Positions 8,260 to 16,297 of a stretch of DNA of 34,177 nucleotides are shown in pieces (positions within the stretch are counted from its first letter, which is position 1; each line of letters starts with the position of its first letter). Made by a program: the position numbers and the translations under genes. The notes under the pieces are model-generated. The model had not been told where the DNA came from. It saw nothing but the letters and a program-made list of their open reading frames with translations, and did not search any database. The stretch covers positions 1 to 34,177 of the forward strand of contig NZ_JH815226.1 in NCBI RefSeq assembly GCF_000238095.2, written 5' to 3'. The stretch is from Peptoanaerobacter stomatis. GTDB lineage: Bacteria > Bacillota > Clostridia > Peptostreptococcales > Filifactoraceae.

Positions 8260-9042
8260 TTGAAAACGAGGATTATTTCTGCAATAGTTTTATTGCCTTT
8301 ATTGATATTCATACTTATAAAAGGCGGATATTATCTTGCTATATTTACATTTTTTTGTGCTTTAATAGGAATAAACGAGTTTTGCAACGCTCTTAAAGAG
8401 TATTCTTTAAAACAGACGAAATTTCTTTTATTTACTATGACTTTTTTTCAAATGCTCGCAGTTTACAAAAATGAAGAAAAATTCACAATAGCATTTATTT
8501 TTATACTCTTATTTTTACAAGGTGCTATGGTTGTACTTGAAAAAATAAAACCTTTTGAAGCCGCCTTAAGTATATTCACATTTTGCTATGTAAGTATATC
8601 CATGTCTTATATATATCTGTTATTAGAAGAATATCCAAAATTTTTCTGGTATGTTTTTATAATATCTATGTTTACAGATACCTTTGCATACTTTAGTGGA
8701 TATTTTTTTGGAAAACATAAGCTGTCACCAAATCTAAGCCCTAAAAAAACTATAGAAGGTGCCATAGGCGGCATTGTATTTTGTTTATTGGCTTGCTATT
8801 TATATGCACATTTTTATCATCAAGATATGGGCTATATTATAATACCTTTTGCAATTATAGGTTCTATAGTATCCCAAATAGGAGATATATTCGCAAGCGC
8901 CTTCAAAAGACAAATGCAAATAAAAGATTACGGAAATTTAATCCCCGGTCATGGTGGTATTTTAGATAGAGCCGACTCAATAATATTTACAGCATCTTAT
9001 GTATATATAACTGCTATGTTATTTGATAATTTCAATTTTTAA
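8260..9042 (+). CDS. cdsA: Phosphatidate cytidylyltransferase (CDP-diglyceride synthase)
   Basis: This 260-residue membrane protein with about eight helices activates phosphatidic acid with CTP for phospholipid synthesis. The C-terminal family signature is present: SAFKRQMQIKDYGNLIPGHG followed by GILDRADS, with the basic and acidic catalytic residues. The start is TTG, immediately after the uppS stop, and gives the standard MKTRIISAIVLLPLL beginning. An AAAGGA site lies about 12 bases upstream, so coupling to uppS is likely. In many Bacillota dxr and rseP come next; here they do not. Confidence 0.93.
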   Translation: MKTRIISAIVLLPLLIFILIKGGYYLAIFTFFCALIGINEFCNALKEYSLKQTKFLLFTMTFFQMLAVYKNEEKFTIAFIFILLFLQGAMVVLEKIKPFEAALSIFTFCYVSISMSYIYLLLEEYPKFFWYVFIISMFTDTFAYFSGYFFGKHKLSPNLSPKKTIEGAIGGIVFCLLACYLYAHFYHQDMGYIIIPFAIIGSIVSQIGDIFASAFKRQMQIKDYGNLIPGHGGILDRADSIIFTASYVYITAMLFDNFNF

Positions 9043-9287
9043 AATAAGACTTGAATTTACTATAAGTTATATACACACAATAATTTTTTACTATATTAAC
9101 ATAAAAGTTTCTACAAAAAATTATTATAATAAATACTAATTAAAACCACATTATAATGATATTTTTAAAATTTTATTTTTTTAGAGCGCAAATTATATAT
9201 TATTTAGAAATTTTATAATTTACAATAGCGTTTAGTATTAATTCAAATATATGTTTTTATAGAAATACAAATTTTAAGGATTATGTT

Positions 9288-9815
9288 ATGATTAAACTTT
9301 TTTTGATTTTTTTTAAAATCGGTGCTGTAACTTTTGGTGGCGGTTATGCTATGATACCGATAATTGAAAAAGAACTTGTTGAGAAAAATAAACTTATTAC
9401 TGATGACGAATTTATAGATTTTGTATCTGTTGCCCAAAGTTTTCCAGGTCCTATAGCAGTAAATATATCCTTGCTTATAGGTCACAGGCTTAACGGTTTT
9501 TGGGGAAGTGTGTTTTCCCTGATAGGAGTCATAATGCCGTCTTTTTTAAGCATATTAGTTGTAGGCTTCTTCTATGTAACATTTAAAAGTTCTAAAATTG
9601 TTCGTGGATTTTTTAACGGTGTGAGTGCTGTTGTACCGGCACTGTTAGCAATCTCTTTCATATCCATATTTAAAAAAATAGACAAAAACTATGTATATTA
9701 CAGCTTGATACTAATATCTTTCTTATTGGTATTCGTATTGAATATAAATCCGCTTTGGACAATAGCCTTAGGAGGTGGAGTAGGAATATGCACACACTTA
9801 TTTCAACGTACTTAA
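9288..9815 (+). CDS. chrA: ChrA-family half transporter, first subunit
   Basis: This 175-residue membrane protein is half the length of classical ChrA, so it belongs to the short-chain CHR type that works as a pair. FFKIGAVTFGGGYAMIPIIE near the N-terminus and VAQSFPGPIAVNIS are the CHR-domain signatures, followed by several hydrophobic helices. Known members export chromate; the natural substrate here is not shown by sequence. AAGGA precedes the ATG. The next gene encodes the second half and overlaps this one. The spacer before it (9043-9287) holds no other gene. Confidence 0.85.
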   Translation: MIKLFLIFFKIGAVTFGGGYAMIPIIEKELVEKNKLITDDEFIDFVSVAQSFPGPIAVNISLLIGHRLNGFWGSVFSLIGVIMPSFLSILVVGFFYVTFKSSKIVRGFFNGVSAVVPALLAISFISIFKKIDKNYVYYSLILISFLLVFVLNINPLWTIALGGGVGICTHLFQRT

Positions 9816-10324
9816 TATTCTTTAAAATAGGTGCTGTAAGCTTTGGTGGAGGGTATGCGATGTTGCCTTTTATTGAAGAAGAAATTATTAAACGTGCTCA
9901 CTATCTTACATATAATGAGTTTTTGGATATTCTCGCCATATCTCAAATAACCCCTGGTCCTATAGCTATAAATGCCGCAACATTCATAGGATTAAAACAT
10001 ATAGGTATATTAGGTGCAGCTTTGGCAACACTTGGAATAGTTTCAGGTCCATTTATATTTATGAATTTGGCGAGTCTTTTCTTAAATAAATATAAAAACT
10101 CCAAATTTTTAGAAAACATACTACATCATATAAGACCTGTAACTGTAGCACTTATATTTTCAGCTTTTCTATCAACCTTTCAACAAAGTATATTAGATAT
10201 CAAATCTTTGATAATTTTTATAATATCCTTTATAATTCTATGCTCAAAAAAATTCCATCCAATACTTGTGATATTCATGTTTGGCTTTTTAGGTATTATA
10301 TTGACATATTTAAAAATATTGTAG
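9788..10324 (+). CDS. chrA: ChrA-family half transporter, second subunit
   Basis: This 178-residue partner of the preceding protein carries the same signatures: FFKIGAVSFGGGYAMLPFIE and AISQITPGPIAINAA. The ATG at 9788 lies 28 bp inside the end of the first gene and follows GGAGGTGGAG, so the two are translationally coupled and probably made in equal amounts. In-frame sequence upstream to 9755 is not needed. The two halves clearly descend from a duplication, and the pair would form one antiparallel transporter. Chromate export is the family function; substrate here is inferred. Confidence 0.85.
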   Translation: MHTLISTYLIFFKIGAVSFGGGYAMLPFIEEEIIKRAHYLTYNEFLDILAISQITPGPIAINAATFIGLKHIGILGAALATLGIVSGPFIFMNLASLFLNKYKNSKFLENILHHIRPVTVALIFSAFLSTFQQSILDIKSLIIFIISFIILCSKKFHPILVIFMFGFLGIILTYLKIL

Positions 10325-10492
10325 TAAAAATTGAAAAATTGTTTTTATTTAATACTAATATCTATTTAATCAATGAATACATTTATATAAGGTACTTATT
10401 TTAAGTATACTTAATTTTACTTTAGTTAATAAATTGTTAAAACAGAAATATCTATTATTCTATTTACTTTTATGATAAACATAATATATAAC

Positions 10493-10538
10493 AAACACCC
10501 TATAACAAATATAAAAACAAATTTGTGATAGGGTGTTT
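10493..10538. terminator. Convergent terminator-like hairpin
   Basis: An 18-bp inverted repeat with one mismatch (10493-10510 with 10521-10538) lies between the converging chrA pair and the secreted hydrolase gene. T-rich sequence is partly inside the stem, so a bidirectional terminator is likely but not textbook. The rest of 10325-10594 holds nothing else that I can support. Confidence 0.5.
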
Positions 10539-10594
10539 AAAAAATACAACTGTATAATATTACACTATTATCAATTTCAATATATTTTTTAAAA

Positions 10595-11698
10595 TTATTT
10601 TACATTTTCAACTATCCAATTTTCTATATGGTCTGCTATAACGCCATTATTTAAGTTTTGAAACATAAAGTGGTCATTTCCATTTATTCCTTCTTTTGGT
10701 AGGTCATACACTATAGATTTTCCACCTTGTGCATTATAGTCTTTAGTGAATTGATATGTTGTTTCTCTCATAGCTTTCCACATTCCTGTAGCTTGAATAG
10801 AAGGATCCCCATTATCTATATAATCTCCAAAGTAAAAGGCTACTGGTATTTTTCTATTTATTACAGATTTAAAATCATCAGTTTCTTTTCCGGGTGCTCC
10901 ACCTGGTTCAATAGCAACTATAGCCGCAATCTTATCTGTATACTTTGTTGCAGTCCATCCAGGTCCCCCGCCTTGTGAATGTGTTACAAGTATAGATTTT
11001 TTACCTGTCTTTTCAAACACTTCATCTATTGTGGCAGCTACAGCTTTTGCCACTACTTCTTTGTCAAAGTCTGCTCCCATATCAGATTTCATACCTGTAT
11101 CAGGCGTCATCTGTCTGAAAAATTGATCTACAGACTTATCATCATTGGCAAATTGTGAGCATTTGTTTGGAACAGACTTACCATTTACCCACTTTCCTAT
11201 TCTAAATTGAGTATACCATCTTTGATCAAGAGTCTTATCGCTGATTTGTCCTACAACTGATGTTTGACCTGCCTCTCCTCTCCTTGGTTCATCAATCAAA
11301 AATACACTATGACCTTTCCTAAGGAACATATCTGACCAACCCTCTCTTCCGTCAGGAGTAGTCATCCAAGACATCCTTGATTGTCCGTATCCATGTAGAA
11401 ATACCATCGGTAGACCTTTTTCATCCTTGGGTATTTGGTAGAATACATTTGCATGGTCGGCATGTTTAGTCTGACCTTTTCCGCTTTCTTCCCATTGATT
11501 TTTAGGATCGAATTCTCCTTCAGACTTCACTACTATTCCTCCTGCCGAAAACATACCTTGATCTACTATTGTAAGGCTTTCCTTTTTTATTTTTAGCTTA
11601 GTGTTAGCTGAAGTTTGTGCATTTATTGCGCCTATATTTCCTACAGCCATCATTGTAACAAGTGAGAATGCAACTATCTTATTTCTTAAACTGTTCAT
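10595..11698 (-). CDS. Secreted alpha/beta hydrolase (esterase-like)
   Basis: This 367-residue protein has a signal peptide: basic MNSLRNK, a hydrophobic core, and likely cleavage after AINA near residue 27. An alpha/beta hydrolase fold follows. LHGYGQSRMSW (about 101-111) forms the oxyanion region, LVTHSQGGGPG places the nucleophile Ser241 in a GxSxG-type elbow (HSQGG), and NGNDHFMF has the likely catalytic His343. It is therefore an exported esterase- or lipase-like enzyme, substrate unknown. I use ATG 11698, preceded by AGGAGG at seven bases; longer in-frame sequence would bury the signal peptide. It follows the aldo/keto reductase in the same direction after a 161-bp gap that holds a coding relic. 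Confidence 0.85.
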   Translation of the reverse strand: MNSLRNKIVAFSLVTMMAVGNIGAINAQTSANTKLKIKKESLTIVDQGMFSAGGIVVKSEGEFDPKNQWEESGKGQTKHADHANVFYQIPKDEKGLPMVFLHGYGQSRMSWMTTPDGREGWSDMFLRKGHSVFLIDEPRRGEAGQTSVVGQISDKTLDQRWYTQFRIGKWVNGKSVPNKCSQFANDDKSVDQFFRQMTPDTGMKSDMGADFDKEVVAKAVAATIDEVFEKTGKKSILVTHSQGGGPGWTATKYTDKIAAIVAIEPGGAPGKETDDFKSVINRKIPVAFYFGDYIDNGDPSIQATGMWKAMRETTYQFTKDYNAQGGKSIVYDLPKEGINGNDHFMFQNLNNGVIADHIENWIVENVK

Positions 11699-11733
11699 GA
11701 TTAAACCTCCTGATAAATTTTTTATTTTAACTA

Positions 11734-11853
11734 CTAAAATCCAATTTCTTTCAACCATTTTTTAACATCATCTTTGTCTTTATATAAGATTTTTATATTA
11801 TATTTTCCTGTAGTCATATATTCTTTTAAAGTTTCTAATATATGTTTAGCTTC
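11734..11853 (-). pseudogene. 40-codon coding relic between two genes
   Basis: On the minus strand an open frame encodes a protein tail running from EAKHILETLKEY to KDDVKKWLKEIGF, then ends in two tandem TAG codons. It begins just after an in-frame TAA, six bases beyond the end of the reductase gene, and has no start codon with a ribosome site. The amphipathic, charged composition looks like a real protein C-terminus. I read it as the surviving end of a deleted gene; the family is not recognised. Confidence 0.4.
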
Positions 11854-11859
11854 TTATTT

Positions 11860-12717
11860 TTAATTATTCCTTCTTTCGTCTACAAGGCTGACAAACCATT
11901 CAATTATACTTGGATCATAGTGTGAGAAGAACAAACTTGTCTTAGTATCCAAATCTGAAATATCCTTCATATCTTCATCCGTAAGACTAAAATCAAATAC
12001 ACTTATATTTTGTAGCATCCTTTCCTTGCTTACAGTTTTAGGTAGAACTGATATTCCACGTTGTATATTCCATCTAAGCATTACCTGTCCTGTAGTCTTA
12101 TTATATTTTTCTCCGATTTTTTTTAAAATTTCATTTTCAAACAGATTTCCCTTACCTTCTCCAAAAGGTGCCCAAGCCTCATGTATCACATTGTACTTAT
12201 CCATCCACTTCTTATCCTCTTGTCTTTGATTGAGTACATGAGTTTCAATTTGATTGACCATAGGCGGTATTTTGCTGAATGATACGAGATCTACAAGTCT
12301 GTCAGGATAAAAATTTGATACTCCTATAGCTCTTATTTTACCTTCTTCATAGAGATCCTCCAAGGCTCTGTAAGCTCCATAATAATCTGAAAACGGTTGA
12401 TGTAAAAGCATCAAGTCTATATAGTCGGTTTGCAGCTTTTTCAAAGACTCTTCTACTGATTTTTTGCATTTTTCATATCCGTAATTGTCTATCCATACTT
12501 TGGAAGTTATAAATATTTCTTCTCTATTAATCCCTGATTTTTTTATTGCTCTTCCCACAGCCTCTTCGTTAAAATATGATTGAGCTGTATCAATTTTTCT
12601 ATATCCCACTTCAAGTGCATCCAGCACCAATTGTTCGCACTTTTCATTTTCAATTTGAAACACTCCATATCCTAAAATAGGCATCTTTTCCTTATTTCTC
12701 AAAACTACATATTCCAT
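11860..12717 (-). CDS. Aldo/keto reductase (2,5-diketogluconate reductase type)
   Basis: This 285-residue (alpha/beta)8-barrel oxidoreductase reduces aldehydes or ketones with NADPH. The catalytic tetrad is visible: Asp43 and Tyr48 in KIDTAQSYFNEEAVGRA, Lys73 in ITSKVW, and His106 in LLHQPF. GKIRAIGVSNF and the cofactor-binding block LPKTVSKERMLQN are standard. AGGAGG precedes the ATG. It is transcribed divergently from a LysR regulator, the classic arrangement for a target gene and its regulator, and may share a message with the secreted hydrolase downstream. Substrate is unknown. Confidence 0.9.
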   Translation of the reverse strand: MEYVVLRNKEKMPILGYGVFQIENEKCEQLVLDALEVGYRKIDTAQSYFNEEAVGRAIKKSGINREEIFITSKVWIDNYGYEKCKKSVEESLKKLQTDYIDLMLLHQPFSDYYGAYRALEDLYEEGKIRAIGVSNFYPDRLVDLVSFSKIPPMVNQIETHVLNQRQEDKKWMDKYNVIHEAWAPFGEGKGNLFENEILKKIGEKYNKTTGQVMLRWNIQRGISVLPKTVSKERMLQNISVFDFSLTDEDMKDISDLDTKTSLFFSHYDPSIIEWFVSLVDERRNN

Positions 12718-12795
12718 AGTTGACCTCCTAAAAATATTTTTTTAATATGTTCAATTTCTAAATTCTTTAAATCGTATTTCTTATTTCTTGTGACA

Positions 12796-12825
12796 ATTAT
12801 ATTAAATATTTTCAAAAAAGTACAA
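12796..12825 (-). promoter_or_regulatory. Promoter candidate for the aldo/keto reductase
   Basis: Read on the minus strand, TTGTAC (12820-12825) and a perfect TATAAT (12796-12801) are separated by 18 bp, about 80 bp upstream of the reductase start. A LysR operator would be expected near here; I do not see a convincing dyad. Confidence 0.45.
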
Positions 12826-12909
12826 TGCCGTTAGCGAAATGTGCTATACTTATAACGCATACTGAAAAATAATTTACGTCATAATTATCTGAACATAGAA
12901 AAAAGCTAA

Positions 12910-13036
12910 TACTATAATTTAATAGAATAAAGGATAATATATTTAAGAAACTTACTAATAATTCAATAAATAATTTGTTGTTTAAATTAAATACTTGATG
13001 AAAATTATCCATAGATTAAACAAATAGTATATAGTA
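12910..13036. repeat. Decayed MITE copy upstream of the LysR gene
   Basis: The left end, counted with the TAA before it, matches 25 of 30 bases of the left end of the IS630 element at 17404-17433. The right part contains ATCCATAG followed by AT-rich sequence and TAGTA, the pattern of the other right ends. The element is somewhat longer than the good copies and its right boundary (13029 or 13036) is uncertain. It sits directly before the ribosome site of the LysR gene and covers most of the divergent spacer. A 66-codon open frame across it has no ribosome site and is not called. Confidence 0.5.
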
Positions 13037-13054
13037 TTAAAAGGAGTTAACATC

Positions 13055-13936
13055 ATGATAGAACTATACCTTCTTGAAAACCTATATGCAGTATATGAAC
13101 ACAAGACTTTAACCTTGGCTGCTGAAAAATTACACTTAACTCAGCCGTCCCTGTCAAGATCCATGCAAAAATTAGAAGGAATCTTGGAGGTAAGTCTTTT
13201 TGACAGGCAGAAAAATCGTATCAACTTAAATGAAAACGGCGTATTAGCTGCTCAATATGCAAAGAAAATTTTGGACAGTGAAAAAGAGATGATTGAAAGC
13301 ATCAGGGCATTTGACCTGCAAAATCTTACTATTTCAATAGGAAGCTGTGCACCAGGTCCACTTTATCTACTCCCAGCCCATATCTCAAAACTCTATCCTA
13401 ATACCCATGTTACATCTTGCATGGATACGGAAAAAAATCTGATACATGGACTTAAAAACTATACTTTTTCTTTAATTATACTTACTAAGCCTGTTGAAGA
13501 TGAAAAAATTTTTTCTGTAAAATTTGTCACCGAGAAGCTAAATATCAATCTTACTTTGAATCATCCCTTTGCAAAGTACGAAGTCGTTTCTTTTAAAGAA
13601 GTTGACGGTCAAAACTTTATAATGTACGATAAGGTCGGAATATGGGAGGACATAGTCCGCAAAAATATGCCCAATTCAAGATTTTTTACTCAAAATGACT
13701 TAGACGCAGTAGGAGAGATAGCACGTTCGTCAAATTTTCCCGCTTTTTCAAGCAATATTAGTCTTAGCTTTGAACCATCAAGACAAGAAAACAGATTAAA
13801 TATACCTTTTTCAGATAATGATGCTACAATTACATTTTACTTATGCTGTCTATCAAATAATCGCTCAAAACTCGAAAAATTATTTAATTCATTAGATATA
13901 TTTACAAAATTTAATAATTATATATTGTCAAGTTAA
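13055..13936 (+). CDS. LysR-family transcriptional regulator
   Basis: This 293-residue protein has an N-terminal winged helix-turn-helix (about 1-60; TLTLAAEKLHLTQPSLSRSM then KLEGILEVSLFDRQ), a helical linker, and a periplasmic-binding-protein-like effector domain starting near SIGSCAPGPLYLLP. AAGGAG precedes the ATG. It faces away from the aldo/keto reductase gene, so it probably controls that gene and perhaps the secreted hydrolase behind it. A decayed miniature transposon lies directly upstream of its ribosome site and may have displaced or supplied its promoter. The effector is unknown. Confidence 0.9.
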   Translation: MIELYLLENLYAVYEHKTLTLAAEKLHLTQPSLSRSMQKLEGILEVSLFDRQKNRINLNENGVLAAQYAKKILDSEKEMIESIRAFDLQNLTISIGSCAPGPLYLLPAHISKLYPNTHVTSCMDTEKNLIHGLKNYTFSLIILTKPVEDEKIFSVKFVTEKLNINLTLNHPFAKYEVVSFKEVDGQNFIMYDKVGIWEDIVRKNMPNSRFFTQNDLDAVGEIARSSNFPAFSSNISLSFEPSRQENRLNIPFSDNDATITFYLCCLSNNRSKLEKLFNSLDIFTKFNNYILSS

Positions 13937-13962
13937 GTGTAACACTTTTTTAAATCACTTAT

Positions 13963-13999
13963 AAGTTATCCATAATTTTATTAGAAAATAGTGTAAATG
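13963..13999. repeat. Isolated MITE/IS630-type end
   Basis: These 37 bases match 36 of 37 with 16593-16629, which is the right end (plus flank) of the MITE inside the broken hydrolase. They contain TTATCCATAATTTTATTAG and end in AATAGTG followed by TAA, against AATAGTA-TAA elsewhere. No matching left end lies at the expected 114-bp distance, since that would fall inside the LysR gene. A short internally deleted copy beginning near 13943 is possible. Confidence 0.65.
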
Positions 14000-14104
14000 A
14001 TTATAATAAATGATAAAAATTGATAAAAAATACGAAATAAAAAAATTATAAGAAATAAACTAAGCAGAAAGAAAAACAAAGTTGCCTTACAAAGAACAAT
14101 CAAA

Positions 14105-14172
14105 GGGAGTTTTTTGTACACTCATAGGCATAGCCTTTTTTGAACTCCCCCGCATAGCGGGGGGTTTTCTTT
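14105..14172 (+). terminator. Tandem terminator hairpins with an overlapping alternative stem
   Basis: Two plus-strand hairpins share a GCATAGC core. AGGCATAGCCT (14126-14136) is followed by six T, and CCCCCGC-ATA-GCGGGGG (14147-14163) is followed by GTTTTCTTT. GGGAGTT (14105-14111) can pair with AACTCCC (14143-14149), which overlaps the 5' arm of the strong hairpin. The element lies about 170 bp past the LysR stop and is GC-rich against its surroundings. It is certainly terminator-like; whether it is also a separate regulatory RNA is open. Confidence 0.6.
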
Positions 14173-14174
14173 AC

Positions 14175-14205
14175 ACAAAAAAATCCACCGATTTCTCAGT
14201 GGATT
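14175..14205 (-). terminator. Rho-independent terminator of the symporter gene
   Basis: Read on the minus strand, AATCCAC and GTGGATT form a 7-bp stem with a 10-base loop, followed by TTTTTGTG. It lies 18 bp past the stop codon of the sodium:solute symporter. Confidence 0.75.
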
Positions 14206-14222
14206 ATATATTTTGTATTAAA

Positions 14223-15665
14223 TTACTCATCTTCAGGTAGTAAGTCGCAGTTTTCTCTGTTGCTTGGCATTAACAAAGTAAAACCTATGAAAAAGATTAA
14301 ACTAACAATTAGTCCCGGAATTATAGGATCCAAATCGAAGAAATTTACTATTTTTCTTTCAACGAGAACTACCACAATACTTCCAGAAATAAGAGATGCG
14401 ATTGTCCCTTGAAGTGAAGATTTTTTCCAATAAAGTCCAAAAACGTACGGAAAAAATGCTCCGGCAGCTCTTAGTGTAAATGAAAACATAAGAATTGTTA
14501 TAAGGTTACCCGTATTGGTAATTGCTATTACCCATCCTAATATACCCACTATTATCATAGTTATCTTTGTAGTCTTCATTACTTGATCGCTGGTAGCCTT
14601 AGGATTGATATATATCTTGTAGATGTCGTTGCCGAATATTGAACCAGCACCTAAAAGGTCGGAGTCGGCAGATGACATTGTCGCTGAGATTATACCTGAA
14701 AACAAAAGTCCAACAATTATTGCCGGCATTGTATTCATGGCAAGATGTGGTAAAGCATATCTCGCGCCATCTTTCATTATTACAGCACTGTCAAGTTTGT
14801 TCATATTTACTAAGGCCAATGTAGTTATACCAAGTATTGTAGGTATAAATGCGTAAACAAAGTTTATTATAGCTGAAATTATAGAACCTTGTACTGCAAC
14901 TTTTCCGTTCTTTGCGGCATAAAATCTTGATACAGCTTCCTGTCCTACAGTAAAGGAAGCTATGTACATAATTATTAAACCGACAATAGTAGAAACTTTA
15001 ATACCGCTAAACAAACTCATAGTTTCAGGTGGAACGTTAGCTATTACATTATCCATCCCACCTGCTAATTTTAGTGAAAATGGTATAGCTAACATCATTC
15101 CGATTACAATTAAAAATACTTGTACAAAGTCTGTAAGAGCAACCGCCCAAAGACCTCCCATGATAGCATATACTGTTACTACCAATGCTACTATGGTAAC
15201 TGCAATTTTAGGGCTTACACCAATCATTACCGAAACAATAGTTGCTGATGCAATAAATTGTGATGCTGTAAGACCTACAAGTGGAAGTAACATTATTATC
15301 GAAGTTATAAGACCTGCCGAGCGACCATATCTCCTCCTAAAATATTCAGGCACAGTCTTAACTTCCGCAGCTCTAAACTTATGTGCGACAAATGATAAGA
15401 TAACAAAAGCTATACCCATAGTGGTAACATACCATGATGCTCCCAGCCCCCATGTTCCATAGGCTTTTTCAGCAACGCCAAGCGAAGAACCTCCACCTAT
15501 CTCAGTAGCTGAAAGTGTACCTGCAAGCAGTATAGGTCCTAAATTTCTTCCGGCAACCATAAAATCTTCATTGCTGGTGATTTTTTTGGAAGAGTAGTAA
15601 CCGATAGCAAGCATTACAAGAAGATAGATTATTACAACTGCTACAACCATTACATTTGCATTCAT
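14223..15665 (-). CDS. Sodium:solute symporter (SSS family)
   Basis: This 480-residue membrane protein has about 13 hydrophobic helices. Family features include an N-terminal helix followed by YYSSKKITSNEDFMVAGRNL, the conserved LLAGTLSATEIGGGSSLG with the sodium-binding region, the Gly-rich YAIMGGLWAVALTDFVQ block typical of SSS proteins, and SADSDLLGAGSIFGND in the second half. SSS members carry proline, pantothenate, sugars, short acids or other solutes with sodium; this sequence does not fix the substrate. AAAGGAG precedes the ATG. It stands alone between two terminators and converges with the LysR gene. It lies between two copies of a 37-bp MITE end, so this whole stretch may have been rearranged. 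Confidence 0.88.
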   Translation of the reverse strand: MNANVMVVAVVIIYLLVMLAIGYYSSKKITSNEDFMVAGRNLGPILLAGTLSATEIGGGSSLGVAEKAYGTWGLGASWYVTTMGIAFVILSFVAHKFRAAEVKTVPEYFRRRYGRSAGLITSIIMLLPLVGLTASQFIASATIVSVMIGVSPKIAVTIVALVVTVYAIMGGLWAVALTDFVQVFLIVIGMMLAIPFSLKLAGGMDNVIANVPPETMSLFSGIKVSTIVGLIIMYIASFTVGQEAVSRFYAAKNGKVAVQGSIISAIINFVYAFIPTILGITTLALVNMNKLDSAVIMKDGARYALPHLAMNTMPAIIVGLLFSGIISATMSSADSDLLGAGSIFGNDIYKIYINPKATSDQVMKTTKITMIIVGILGWVIAITNTGNLITILMFSFTLRAAGAFFPYVFGLYWKKSSLQGTIASLISGSIVVVLVERKIVNFFDLDPIIPGLIVSLIFFIGFTLLMPSNRENCDLLPEDE

Positions 15666-16051
15666 AAAAACAACTCCTTTTGTTTAGGCGGATATTTGGT
15701 AAAATGACGGATTGTTTATTACAAATTTGTACTAAATCAACAAAATTACAAAAACGTTATCTTTATTTTTAATATTCACTTGGAATTTAAAGTTCTGAAT
15801 AAAAAATATATTGATTTTTCTAATAAACCAAACAAATATCTGCATTATATAATAAAAATAAAATTTATATTCTCCATTAATTTAACAAATATATGTATTG
15901 CAAATAAAAAACTGAAATAATGACATCCGTCAATTAAACTTAATATCAGCCATATTATATTGATAATAATACTATCATATTTTAATAAAGTCAATAACAA
16001 AAAAAGCTAATCTCAGCAAATGCAATTATTCCTTTAAAGCCTTGATTTTTA
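15666..16051. other. Gene-free AT-rich spacer
   Basis: This stretch holds the upstream region of the symporter gene. No supportable gene is present. TAATACTATCATATTTTA near 15967 resembles an IS630 end and could be the outer end of the transposase relic to its right, but the match is too short to call. Confidence 0.5.
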
Positions 16052-16263
16052 GGTCTCTTTATGTATAATACTCTTTACCATATCTTTTGTTAATAAATTT
16101 ATCGCATTACATAATCTATTTACTATATCATTTAATATTTTAAATACTTCATCACTAACCTATTTGGTTCCATATTTATTCTATAAGATTCATCTCTGTT
16201 TTATATGGCGGTATATATTTTATATTTATATTTTCATATATATCCAATAGCTTTGATTTATGC
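16052..16263 (-). pseudogene. Decayed IS630 transposase, C-terminal relic
   Basis: Minus-strand translation gives, in pieces, KYIPPYKTEMNLIE-stop-IWNQIG and then DEVFKILNDIVNRLCNAINL followed by LTKDMVKSIIHKE. These line up with the C-terminus of the intact IS630 transposase in this window (HIPPYTPEMNPIEQIWKQIR, then NEVFRTLNEVVDRLC and LLTKDMVKSITRRE). A TAA replaces the Gln codon after the catalytic Glu, and a small deletion follows. The relic begins 34 bp past the end of the broken hydrolase gene and points the same way. Confidence 0.85.
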
Positions 16264-16297
16264 CTTTCTTTTACTATAGTTTGTAAATATTGACAAT

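Noticed and set aside
12812-13012. 66-codon hydrophobic open frame on the minus strand in the divergent reductase/LysR spacer
   Set aside because: No ribosome site, and it overlaps the decayed MITE and promoter region.
14623-15462. Long plus-strand open frames inside the symporter gene
   Set aside because: They are antisense shadows of the symporter without ribosome sites.
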